A model generated the notes under the pieces. That model saw only the letters and a program-made list of their open reading frames with translations, ran no database searches and had not been told where the DNA came from. Both the position numbers and the translations under genes were made by a program. From the NCBI GenBank assembly GCA_907163375.1, contig CAJQUW010007029.1, positions 1 to 64,000 on the forward strand: 64,000 nucleotides of DNA, written 5' to 3'. The DNA is from Prostheceraeus crozeri. Taxonomy: Eukaryota > Platyhelminthes > Polycladida > Euryleptidae. Positions 47,754 through 58,758 of the stretch are shown one piece after another (the first letter of the stretch is position 1; every line of letters begins with the position of its first letter).

Positions 47754-48515
47754 GTAAGTAAGATACAATTGCCTGAGCAAAATTTATTAAATCGGAGACT
47801 TCATACGTTTCTCTGATCAAGTGTGTTCACCTTTCATTCCTTATGGGGCATGTGATAAAGAATGATCGGCTTCTAATCAATCGGTTTCATTGCGGGTATA
47901 ATAAGTAGGTATACTCCATGTGAAGCACAGGCTACGTATAAAAATGACTTGTCTGTTCGGTGGGTGACGATGAAAGGTGACAATGCGTTTGACGCTACTG
48001 AATAGCCAATCCCAATGAATGATTAGAATCAAGTCATTAAAAAGGTACTTACTTCAGTGTCTGTTACTTACTTTTGTACATATTGTGCTTACTTTATTGT
48101 AAAACACTCTCCACCTTGTAGGAGTTTCACACGCTCATTAGATTCATTATATTATTGATTTTTACATTAGGCCATAGATTGCAAAAAAAAATTAAGACCT
48201 TAAATGTGTAATATATATTTCGTCGCTCTCATATTATGGAGATTTAGCTATGTATGATTGTTTTGATTACTATTTGATTTTACTTTCCTTCTCTTGTTCT
48301 TTTACGGAACTTCTGAATGATGCTTCAAGCTACTCCTAACCATAGGGGAAGCTCCTAACCGACAAAAATCGACGAAGACGATATAAATCTAGCTAATAGA
48401 AAAGAACTATGATATTATTTTCATATTATGGCTACTATAAGTGAAACAATAAGATAAAATTACTTAAATTTGACGAATTAACGGTTCAACTAAATTTTCT
48501 TTCTTTCCATTTCAG

Positions 48516-48549
48516 TGATGATTGTGGTATGTGTCATAATCTTTCTTAA
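48516..48549 (+). CDS. candidate third exon (terminal, or 11-nt microexon)
   Basis: The strong acceptor TTTCTTTCCATTTCAG is followed in phase by SDDCGMCHNLS and a stop. Alternatively a donor GTATGT after only 11 bases (48526) would make a microexon with the gene continuing. The sequence alone does not decide between them. Confidence 0.33.
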
Positions 48550-50692
48550 TCATTCAACTGTTTGTTCTTACGTTAACTCTAATGTTACAAGGTTGCCAAT
48601 CGCCTGATTTTTCAGAAAATAAGTTGGTATTTTTACCTCAGTCTGAAGACAGATGCGATTTACTTGTAATTAGATGCAAGTATTCTCAAAAACAGCGATG
48701 AATAATTGAGTGTAATCAAGAAATTCTTTTGATATTATGATTTGACGACAGCTTTCCGGTAGTTTTAAAAGTCGGAGTGGTTTTAGTGGTCATAAATATG
48801 AGCCCTATTATGGTCTTCTAGATATCGATGTACCCTCTGACCCAAATACAGACCATTTCATAAATCGTTGCCAAACCCGATAAGCTCATTTATCTCTTGC
48901 TTTTTTTCATCAAATTTAACCGCAAGCTCATTTAATTGATTACTAACATTTTTCACTTGAAATATAAAATTATGTAATATGTAATATGTTACATTATCAT
49001 TAATTAATAATATAAATAATCGAATGTAATATGTAATAATTTAATATGTATATTGGACTCGAAATCAATGCAAAAGTTAGGTAAAAATGTAAATTGAATG
49101 AAATTGCACAAATTGTTGTCCGAATTCGAAAAAAATTATGTCATCTGAAAGCTTATCACGAGCTTAATCCAATCATGGTGACAATCCTAATTTTCTGTTT
49201 TCTATACTTAAGTCCGTAGTCATCGGTGAATGAATTGACCAAGCATTCATACTTTTAAGTCTGTTGATCACAACTGAGCAGACACATCCTAATCGCTCTG
49301 TCGAATCAAACTACTAAACATATCATTTCACGTGGTATAAAGTTTGTTGAAATTGAGCACCCTCATCAATGAAAAAATCATGTCTCACTTTTTGAGCAGT
49401 TTTTTTTGGCAAAAATGATTAGTGCCGTATCTGCTTGTACCTTAAACGAATCTTAAAATCTTTTCGTCATGATAAAGCTGAGTGATAGTACACACTGTCT
49501 GCCAGTTTTCATTAAAAAATTCTGTCGTCTTCAAGTTAAAATCCTGCATCAAAAATTTCGCTCAATTTTCTTTCAGAAGGCCTACTGACCACAACCAGGA
49601 CTTCTACACGAAAATTGCATTTGAAGACAGGGTAAATTTCTTGTGCAATTCTTTTTGAAACGGTCTGTATATTATATATATGGTGGAGTGATCTATTGTC
49701 TTTCCTCCGACTCATACCTGACTGAAACGATCGCAAGTATCATACCTGTAACAGAATCGCTCTGACCGTCCGGTCAAGAGAAATTACATGTAGATATGAT
49801 GCCACTACATGTTATAGACATGCTACCTTCCAAATAATTTCGGTAAGTTGTAGACAGCCATGAAGTATTAGCAAATATTCTGAGGGTATTGGCAACCTTA
49901 TTGTTTCATTTTGATGCGTGGTGACTGACTCGCTGCATGCATGCTATATTGTCCCATGAAATTCAAATTTTGTTAACGACTTGATGACTCATTACGCGGT
50001 CATTTCGTTGCTGAACATTTAATTACAGTTTGTGAAGGACAAAGTGATTAGATTTTGATGAATTTACTTTTTCTTGAAGCGCAGAATTTCCTCTTTCGTC
50101 TAAACATAAACATGAAAATAATAGGTTAATTTGATCATTTCCAAAACGGCCAAAATGCCCGAACATTCCTAACAGATCATCCAAGGAAGCCAAACTTAAG
50201 CTCTACACATCGTTCACTAACAATGTGAGCCAATTGAATGCTATTTTTAGTCTCTGGGAAACTAGGTGCTTAAGCCTCCGGTACTTAAGCTATGCTAGTA
50301 AATCATATACAGTTATATCTCTGAATTGACGCATTGGGATATCCTATGTCTGCTAAAGCATATTGATGTCAAATTGGTAAACCATTTCACAGGAATATTT
50401 AAGCCAAAAAGTGATAAAAAAGACAGGGAAAAATAGCGTAATTCCGCAACCAAAGACATATTGATTCCCTGTCACCATGCAAAATCAAATTTCAGAATAT
50501 CTGCTCTAGAAAACAAGACAATTCTCAACAAGAGTTTGATTTGCAAATCGCTATGGTACGAAATTGCCCGAAACTTCCTGTATTTTCTTATTGAATTATT
50601 GAGATTCTGCCGATTTGTAATTCCGCAACCATGGAATCGACCACATATTGGAATATTGCCTTTTCCAATTTGTAAATTATTGCTGTGATGTA
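48550..50692. other. no gene recognised
   Basis: Very AT-rich around 48960-49050, with repeated TAATATGTAATA words. Short ORFs only. Confidence 0.5.
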
Positions 50693-50764
50693 ACCTCGAT
50701 TAGATTGTAATCGAGGTCGGCTTCTTTAATCGAGGTCGATGTCGAATCGAGGTCGGCCACTAAA
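50693..50764. repeat. ATCGAGGTCG hairpin and repeat cluster, copy 1
   Basis: ACCTCGATTA and TAATCGAGGTCGG form an inverted pair, followed by two more TCGAGGTCG copies and GGCCACTAAAT. A similar cluster in the same orientation lies at 53638-53712. Confidence 0.65.
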
Positions 50765-51146
50765 TACCAATTATATCATGTCAATAGTGTCTGCATTTAG
50801 CCTTTCGTTTTGTAGTGATGAAAGCACAAGTTACCAGCATCAACCTTTATTAAATGGATACTATACTTCTTTTCAAAGCTTTACAAAATCTGATACAAAA
50901 GCTCTTTGCTCTTCCGTAGCAAAATTTGCAATCTAATGTAGGCTTTAGGAAATTCGTCCAGTTAATTGCAATGAATTAATTCTATTGATGTCATATTTTC
51001 TGAATGTGAAAATGTAAGATAAAATGATTCAAAACAATTAATAGCAAGGCAAAAATCAACAACTGCCTAATTGATACATGAAATACATAAGTGGGAAAAT
51101 GTGGAAAACAATAGGTCAACTATGAAATATAAATCTGTCACACATA

Positions 51147-53280
51147 GGGAACCCAATCTCGAGATCTAGACCAATTTTCCTTGATTCGAGATCTAGAGCT
51201 GTCGACTTTGAATTGGTTATCGTTATTTGGATTGTAGAAGCAGCTTGTAGACTGAATAGTTAGAGCTATCGGTCTTAAATCAGTTGCTATAACTCATTCT
51301 GTGAGACATTCAGAGTTGTGACGCACAGATATTTCGCAAGAATCTTTTGTTTGTGGTTCGATCATTGACAGTTTGCCGGACGACTGAAGTGCCAGCATTT
51401 TTTTTATATAATAGAGTAAGCATCATGTACATGTGTTTCATGTAGGCCTATGTATGGACTGAACGTGAGATATGGTAATGGATATATTAGACATTGGAAT
51501 AATTTCATGTTATCTGATATCACTTTCTCTTGAGTCTTGAGTAACTGCAATTAGTTACAGGCAGCAGAAGTAAGTTCTGAGCTTTAAATTCTTGGAAGAT
51601 ATTTATCAATAAGGAGCTAGCGTGAAGAAGTGTGGACGCTCAGTGTAAAACACGAAATGGCACCTAATTAACCAGTGTCGACAGATTATGATATGTAAGG
51701 GTTGGTGTTTAGAGTACGCGTATTGTGCTATGCATGTAGGTGTAATTTCATGGATCCAAACTTCCTAATGTAGGCCTACATGTAATTCCTTAATATGCAG
51801 GCCACTACATAAAATTCACGCAATAGCTACCTACATGTACAATGTTATCACTAGTACAGGTATTTCTAAAACTCATTAATTTTCCAAAGCCAAGCATGGC
51901 AAGTGCCACTCTAAATGCAGGCATGGGGACAGCTTATATAACCACTAGACTGAGAACACTACAAATAAGAACAACGGGTGCACGTCGTGTCAGACGCATT
52001 GGTACCGCAAACCTAGCCTACATGTAGGGGCATTTCACGGGAAGGTCAACCAACAATGAGAAAAATCAAAGTTAAAGTTTTGTGGATCAACTTACATCAT
52101 TTATAAGCTAAAGACCTCTGGATTTTGGATCTATGATTGTTTTTCATTAGAAATCTATTATTAAAAATATACGGTCTGGAATTGTAATATTGAAATTATT
52201 CAAAAAATACGTAAAGATGGTGCCTACAAAACTTTGTTATGCTGTGACAGTTAAATTGTTAAAATAAACTTGATTTTCGCTCAGAATTCTTCAAATGAAT
52301 GCTAATTATTCAAGCTTCGCACTTTCATAAACTTTCATGTGTTGTCCGAAAATTCATTGTTTCTGGAGAATCGAGTTTTGAAAAAGAAATTTCGAAAAAG
52401 TTTTTGTCCTGACCACTGAATGAATCTGATTTCAAATCCCTTTCAGATCTTTCGTTACTCCCAACGATCACATGCAACAATGCTATCCAAATTTGCTACG
52501 TGTTCCATTTTCTTCATAAACGACATTTTCATAACGGTCGTGGGGCGTTGCGGTCGCACTGCGGTCATGACCGTAACGCTCTTGAAAATCGTAATCCTGT
52601 CGCTTTAGAAGCGTTTCTATGTCAACATATTCTTAGAAGATTACATTAGTGCATGTATTACACACAATCTATAGCAAAAGAACCGCAAATTAATTCACTC
52701 ACAGGATATATAGGAGAATATACCTCTATAGAGGAGAATTTGGATCACAGAGAAACATCCTGTACATACAGTATATGCAAGCTATTGTATCAGCGAGCGT
52801 AGACCTTCCAATACACCGTTCGCCTTAGCCTAGTGATATAACCTGCAGTGCAGGAATCAATCTACGAGCGTTCACGACGAGCGTTTCGACAGAAGCAGTG
52901 ACTCTTTTAATAGAATAGAAGAGTATAGGCCTAAATGCAGACCGTGACCTTGGAAGGTAAAGTCGAAAAATTATTCCAATCGACTTGCTCGTCAAGTACT
53001 ATTTTTAGAGTCACATAATGCAATCAAGTCTGCCAAAAAGTTTGCTCGTTTGAAAGGGTACATTTCCATCCGACTTATCGGCAGACTTGTCGGACGATAA
53101 GTCTGTCCGTGTGGAACCCCCTCAACATGAAAATTCATTACCCTAGGTTGCTTTGTCTTAATTTTAATCCTAGCTACATGGCCAGCTGCAGGTATCAAAT
53201 CTCGACGTCCAGATCTCAAGATTGAGAAATTTTAATCTCGAAGTCGCGAGATTGAGGTTTAATCTCGAGATTGGATTCCC
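51147..53280. mobile_element. 2.1 kb element with inverted ends and TA flanks
   Basis: The left end GGGAACCCAATCTCGAGATC and right end (reverse complement) GGGAATCCAATCTCGAGATT are inverted copies, each bordered by TA. Beyond them both ends carry further degenerate ATCTCGAGA or TTCGAGATCT copies. The interior has no transposase-like ORF, so it would be non-autonomous. Internal GACTTATCGG / GACTTGTCGGACGATAAGTC palindromes lie at 53070-53110. TA could be the duplication of a Tc1/mariner-type insertion, but the termini do not look like a known family to me. Confidence 0.6.
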
Positions 53281-53637
53281 TAGTCACATCATCTATTGCG
53301 TTTATGGCGATGGCTATTTATCAAGGTACGGTGCCTCTTAGTAGTTTCGAGGATAAATGAAAGCGCATAGAAATTAGATATTTGTAATTTAATTTAATTG
53401 AAAATACAGCATCTTTCGTGTGGTCTTGACGAAGTCAAAACACAAAAGGATAAGTGATAGAAAATTAGGTGACACATACAGTTTATACAGGTATGTAGAC
53501 ACATCGCTTAATCTAAAACAAACTAAGATAGGCGTAAGTTTTGGATGAAGCATCGACATGCATATACAAAAGTTTTATATAAGCGAGGCTAAAGCGCAAT
53601 AATAAAAAATACAGTAAGTAACGGTAAGTATTCAGTC

Positions 53638-53712
53638 CGACCTCGATTAAAATTTCGTTAATCGAGGTCGAAGTCAGACCATCGAGGTCTGCGAGGTCGA
53701 TGTTTGCCACTG
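53638..53712. repeat. ATCGAGGTCG hairpin and repeat cluster, copy 2
   Basis: ACCTCGATTA, a short spacer, TTAATCGAGGTCG, then ATCGAGGTCT and CGAGGTCGATG, ending TGCCACTGAAT. The order of parts matches copy 1 at 50693-50764 in direct orientation. The two copies bracket the 51147-53280 element. Confidence 0.65.
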
Positions 53713-53959
53713 AATTATTGTAGTTATTTTGATATGTAGTTGGTTTAGGTATACCGTATTGCAGCAGTCGGTGATCCAATTTTTAACAGATTTAGTAGAA
53801 GGCCAAGTTCAAATCGGCAACAACGAACCGTATATTATACATATTTTAGATTGCTATAAAGTTAATATATCGTGCAATTTTGATTGTTAAGAAAAGTGGA
53901 TATTTGCCTTTGCCTATTTATTACCAATGATGCTCAGGGTCATATTATTGATTTTTCAG

Positions 53960-54205
53960 GTAATGGAGAGCATGGTAAAGTTGCTACCGAGAATCGAGAT
54001 GTAGTAACGAAAAGAAGTGAAAGAACCTATTTATGCCCATGCCAACAGTCGAAACTCGGGGGGGGGTATACACGTCATCTCCGGAGGAAGAATTTCTGAG
54101 CATATTAAAAGACAACATCGTGACTTACTGACAGGTGATACTACTTGCCAAGAACTGGTAAATCACATTAAGAGTTTCACTGTAGAAAGATGTGAAGCGT
54201 TCTGA
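53960..54205 (+). pseudogene. zinc-finger exon paralogue with G-run frameshift
   Basis: After the acceptor TTGATTTTTCAG, the frame reads RSERTYLCPCQQSKL, then a run of nine G (54059-54067). A one-base change of frame is then needed to continue as GIHVISGGRISEHIKRQHRD and HIKSFTVERC before a stop at 54203. It is homologous to the exon at 24954-25531 (VHVISDSRLSEHVERKH). Unlike that copy it keeps CxC plus HxxxxH, so the finger is better preserved here. The G-run could be a sequencing error, a true frameshift or a length-polymorphic tract. Confidence 0.5.
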
Positions 54206-54800
54206 TTGCATTCGTAACTACTCTGATGGATAACAAAATGCGGCTCGTAGATAATTAGCAATCAGATGAAAACTAAGTAATCGTGAATCATACATGGAAT
54301 CATAACACGTAATTATCTAAGCTGATGACTTCATCAAAATTCAAAGGGTTTTCAAGGGTGATTTCCAAAATTCAAGGGTATTCATGCCTTGAATTTGTCT
54401 TTTCAAAATTCAACGGTTTTCCAGGATTTTCAAGGGCCGCGGGAACCCTGCATAGACTTCGTTCCGATCTACTTACGAGCTATCAGTTTATTGATCAATC
54501 ATAAGGCGACCAAATCGGAATCCAATTGCGACAAAAATGGAAACGCGACCAATTAGGATGCGGCGTTTTTGGATGCAACGAATTCAGAGCTGCGACGTTT
54601 CCGTGCCATGCGTATTATTCTTGTGTACGCAGCATACTTGAATACAACTCGGAGGCATGTGCATGTTTAAAAGATAAAAATATCATGAAATTCGAAAGAA
54701 TAAATAGGCGAGTGTAGTGTTTCAATACGTGCGAATATGAATAAACGAGTTTCGATATCAAAGCAGCATGGCGTTGTTCCTTCTCTGAGCGGGGAACGTA
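54206..54800. other. no gene recognised
   Basis: Contains several degenerate copies of TTCAAGGGT / AAAATTCAAGGG (54340-54440), which look like a minor tandem repeat. No ORF of note. Confidence 0.45.
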
Positions 54801-54925
54801 TCTACACCTTTTTAACTTCTATTCAAAATAAGTCAAGTTCTAATTAAAATAAGTCAAGTTCTCTTTAAATTAAGTAAAGTTCTAATTAAAATAAGTCAAG
54901 TTCTAATTGAAAAATCTAAAACTGC
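54801..54925. repeat. 21-bp array starting TCTACACCTTTTT
   Basis: After TCTACACCTTTTTAACTTCT come four clear 21-bp units, AATTAAAATAAGTCAAGTTC plus T, with a fifth decayed. Read on the minus strand, the array ends GAATAGAAGTTAAAAAGG then TGTAGATACG, the same terminus as at 24651 and 46740. Confidence 0.75.
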
Positions 54926-55340
54926 TGACCAAGTGAATAAGTTTAGCTATCAATTAAATAAGCTAACGGTTAAATCTGATGAGAAAAAGTAAGAGATCAA
55001 AGAGCTTGTCGACTTGTGCAACGATTTAGGAAACGGACTGTAGTTAAGAATTACTCCTACTATAAATAGCAATCCATGGTTAGTGATTCCACCGAGTTTA
55101 TTCCCTTTGTTCTCGGAATAACTCTAATTTTAGTCCAAGGATTATCTGCACATTAGAAATCTATGGCTACGACCTCAATCAGTGCCAAATTCTCCATTGC
55201 ACACATTTTCTCATCACACGAGTGCACACCATTGATATACTGTGCACACGAGCGCAGTGCTGTGAATAGGATTGCAAAAGTCTATGCCAACCATTTGCGT
55301 CACTGGTCGATGAATCAGTCACTTGACGAATTGAATACAA
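54926..55340. other. no gene recognised; leader of the transposase ORF
   Basis: Short ORFs only. It lies directly before the chimeric transposase ORF. No inverted repeat pairing with the other side was found. Confidence 0.4.
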
Positions 55341-56930
55341 ATGAATGAAGCTGAAAGAAATATCATTGACTTTGAACAGAACTGCATTACACTTGGTTCG
55401 ACCGACAGAATGGCAGCTTCGAATGTGCTCAGTGACTCCGTTTTTGATGAAACGACCACAAGCCGTGACACTGACGAAGAATCTTCGCTGGACTCAGTTA
55501 CAGAGATATCGAAGAGAGGGGTGAAGCGCGGTTCATTGAGAGGATCATATAAGAAGGAATGTGGGGAAAAGAGAAGAATCTTGCAATGTGTCCAAGCAGG
55601 AGAAGATTGGAGGGTCGTGGCCAAAGCAAATGATATCCCATGTGCAACTGCTTACAGATGGATCCGAAATGAGAACACTCCGGAGAAGAAGAAAAGAGGG
55701 AAGATGTACATGAAGATTGAACAACAACGCACAGTTGAGCTGCTGGAATGCTTATCCGAAAATCCCCAATTAACATTCAAACAACTACGTGAGCATTTAA
55801 TTCTGAAATTCAACCTGACTGTGTCAACTACCACCATACACAAGCACCTACATGGGCAGCTCATTACGGTAAAGAAGGTTACAGTTGAGCCAATCACCAT
55901 GAATTCTTTGACCAACAAGCAAAAGAGAGCTGAGTATGTTCAATCAGTTATGCAGGCGATCGGAGAAGGAAAACAAGTGATTTATATCGACGAGTCTAAT
56001 TGTAATCTCTTTCTCAGAAGATCAGAGGGGAGATCTCGTAAAGGAACAAGATGCATCGAAAAATCAGCATGCTCAAGAGGACCAAATATCCACATAATTG
56101 CTGGAATCAGTCAGACTGGCTTAGTCTATTGGGAGATGAAACGCGGATCATGCAGGAAAGAAGATTGTCGCGAATGGCTGAGACAATTATTGAGAAGTGT
56201 CACTGACAATGCTCCCGTACATTCAAATTTGGAAACTGTTCTCTCAGAAGTGCAGTTCAGTAGTGTCAGAATCATCAGGACTGCTCCATACAGTGCACCA
56301 TTGAACCCAATCGAAGAATGTTGGAGTGTCATGAAAGCAACTATGAAAAGACTGATGGCTGTTTCTTTTGACAAGTTGATCAATACTTCGGAGGAAATCA
56401 CCCAAGCCGAACATTGTCTCAGGTTTTCAAGAAATTCTTGTCATATTACTGTATACATGGAACAAAACATTCTTCCACCCTTTCACACATCCACGCAGAG
56501 TATTACAACTTTAGGACAAAGTTGGAGGAAATGGTTAAGGTCTTTTATGTACATGGTTGAGGGTAAAGCCATCAAAAGTAGTAATCAAAAATTTACACTA
56601 CTGCTAAATACTGCAGGTGAAGAAATTCAGGACTTGTATGATACATTTAACGCACCTGACCCCAAATTTGACATATTTGAACAGGTTGTAGAAAAGCTAA
56701 ATGAGCATTTCATACCAAAGAAGAACAATACATATGAGAGGCATTTATTCAGAGGATTAATGCAGGATAGCGAATCAGTTGATGCATATTTGACAAAACT
56801 GCGAATACAAGCAAATAAGTGTGACTTTGGTATCCAAGCAGAAGAAAACGTGAGAGAACAGTTTATTGAAGGATGCAATGATAAGGAATTAAGGAGAAGG
56901 ATCTTAGAAAAGGGGACGATGCGGACTTAG
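55341..56930 (+). CDS. chimeric ORF: Tc1/IS630-type transposase fused to gypsy Gag
   Basis: 529 codons without a stop. Residues ~60-180 contain a homeodomain-like HTH region (DWRVVAKANDIPCATAYRWI) and a basic linker. The DDE core has D217 (VIYIDESN), D289 (VTDNAPVH) and E325 (LNPIEECW), 35 residues between the last two. The segment before D289 (LRQLLRSVTDN) looks shorter than in relatives, perhaps a small deletion. From M373 (56457) the protein changes to a Ty3/gypsy Gag: GQSWRKWLRSF, LLLNTAGEEIQDLYDTF, VEKLNEHFIPKKN, YERHLFRGL, FIEGCNDKELRRRILEKG. The gypsy LTR and primer-binding site are absent, so the transposase runs straight into the Gag start. It is most simply a recombination junction, but the open frame across it is notable. 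Confidence 0.82.
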   Translation: MNEAERNIIDFEQNCITLGSTDRMAASNVLSDSVFDETTTSRDTDEESSLDSVTEISKRGVKRGSLRGSYKKECGEKRRILQCVQAGEDWRVVAKANDIPCATAYRWIRNENTPEKKKRGKMYMKIEQQRTVELLECLSENPQLTFKQLREHLILKFNLTVSTTTIHKHLHGQLITVKKVTVEPITMNSLTNKQKRAEYVQSVMQAIGEGKQVIYIDESNCNLFLRRSEGRSRKGTRCIEKSACSRGPNIHIIAGISQTGLVYWEMKRGSCRKEDCREWLRQLLRSVTDNAPVHSNLETVLSEVQFSSVRIIRTAPYSAPLNPIEECWSVMKATMKRLMAVSFDKLINTSEEITQAEHCLRFSRNSCHITVYMEQNILPPFHTSTQSITTLGQSWRKWLRSFMYMVEGKAIKSSNQKFTLLLNTAGEEIQDLYDTFNAPDPKFDIFEQVVEKLNEHFIPKKNNTYERHLFRGLMQDSESVDAYLTKLRIQANKCDFGIQAEENVREQFIEGCNDKELRRRILEKGTMRT

Positions 56931-58758
56931 AAGAAGTTATCCGAATGGCAAAGACTATGGAAACAGGTCGAGCTCAGGAAAAAGTTTTCAATACCGGACC
57001 AGCAAGCAGCGAACAAGTAGACAAAGTGTACGTCCGTCAGCATAGATCAGACCAACACAGTCACAGAGGTTCAGGGAGAGGAAAGCCGTCTTTTCGAGGG
57101 TCTAAATTGCACTCGAATATTGGTAGAGACTATACCTTGAAGCCAAAGACAAACCAGACATTAAACCAAGGTCAAAAACAGCGGAATGCAGGAAGATGTT
57201 ATCGCTGTAACAGAACTGATCATTTTGCCTACAGTACGTCATGCCCAGCAAGAAATTCGATTTGTATGCAATGCAAGAAAAAAGGTAATTACGCTGTGTG
57301 GTGTAAAACATGAAACAAGGTTAATCACATGACCGAGAAAATTAAAGATTCGGTTCAGGAGTTTGCATTTACTCTGTCAACTGGCACAGATCACGAAGTA
57401 GCGACAATTCGAGTACGAGGAGTCAATCTAGAAATGCTGCTAGATTCAGGGGCTACTTGCAACGTAGTCGACGAAGGTACTGGGAATATTTGAAAAAGCA
57501 GAATATTCGATGTACGTCATGGAAAGCTATTTTCGTATGGTCATAAAAAGGGTTTGACTATCATTGGAAAATTCCTAACAGAGATTACACGAGGAGAAAG
57601 ACAAGCTAAGGCAACCTTCTTGGTCATCGATGGAGTGGGAAAACCAATATTAGGTTCAGCCTCAGGTCAGGAACTGAAGCTGATCGAGTTAAAAGTCAAT
57701 GCTATTGAAACAGAATCAAAGCTGTTCGAAGGCGTGGGAAAATTGAAGAATTTTCAATTGAAATTATACATTGATGCGTCGGTTACTCCAATCGCTCAGA
57801 AATGCAGACCAGTGCCCTATCATTCACGGCAGAAAGTAGAGAAAGCATTGAATAATTTGATTGAACTGGATATAATCGAACCAATTGACAAGCCGAGTAG
57901 TTGGGTTAGTCCGATTGTACCGATTCCGAAGAAAAACGGAGAGCTTCGAATATGTGTAGACATGCGTATGGCAAATCAAGCCGTTCAACGGACACGCCAT
58001 CCGATTCCAAGAATCGAAGATATAATCGAGGAAATGAGCAGCACAAGAATATTTAGGCAGCTAGATTTGAAATGGGGATATCACCAAATAGAATCAGACG
58101 AAAACTCGCGAGAAATCACAGCATTTGTAACTCACAAGGGACTCTTCAGGTATAAACGACTAATGTAAAACTAATGATAAACTCTGCTCCCGAACTATAT
58201 CAGCATGTGATAGCACAATTACTGGCAGACTGTGAAGGAGTAGTCAATTACATCGACGATGTTGTGGTATTTGGTAGCAGCGAGGAGGAACATGAAAAAC
58301 GACTCCAAAAAGTTTTTCATAAAATAGAACAAAGTGGCCTCACACTGAATTGAGAGAGAATGAAATTGCAAGAGATCGAGTTCTTAGGTTTTCACATTTC
58401 AATCCAGGGAGTAAAACCTACTAGAGAAAAAGTTTCATCAGTTTTGGAGGCTCGAAGGCCAACGGACGCTGCAGAGATACGGAGTTTCCTGGGATTAGTG
58501 AATTTTTGTGGAAAATTCATTCCGAATTTAGCGAACACTGCAGAGCCGTTGAGGAAATTGACTAGAAAAGGAGAGAAATTTGTCTGGAATAGAGAGCAGA
58601 ACATAACATTTGAACAGATCAAGGAGCAATTGGCTAAAACAGAAAGTTTAGCACTCCTTGACATGGAAGCAGAAACAAAAGTTATCACAGATGCAGGACC
58701 GTATGGACTAGGAGCAATTCTACTGCAGACTCAGAATGGACAAGAAAGAATTCCCTGA
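56457..58758 (+). pseudogene. Ty3/gypsy retrotransposon gag-pol remnant
   Basis: Order of parts: Gag (56457-57313, frame change near 56920), with zinc knuckles CYRCNRTDHF and CMQCKKKGNY (the second has lost its histidine); protease with LLDSGATCNVVD at about 57445, followed by a stop; reverse transcriptase with the VPIPKKNGELRICVD, FRQLDLKWGYHQIE and YIDDVVVFG boxes; a thumb, EIEFLGFHIS, SFLGLVNFCGKFIPNLA; and the start of RNase H (VITDAGPYGLGAILLQ). Stops and frameshifts lie at 57493, 58168 (beside a local TAATG duplication) and 58352. RNase H is cut off at 58758, where a LINE begins. No integrase or LTR is present. Gene order is that of gypsy elements; the copy is dead. Confidence 0.88.
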
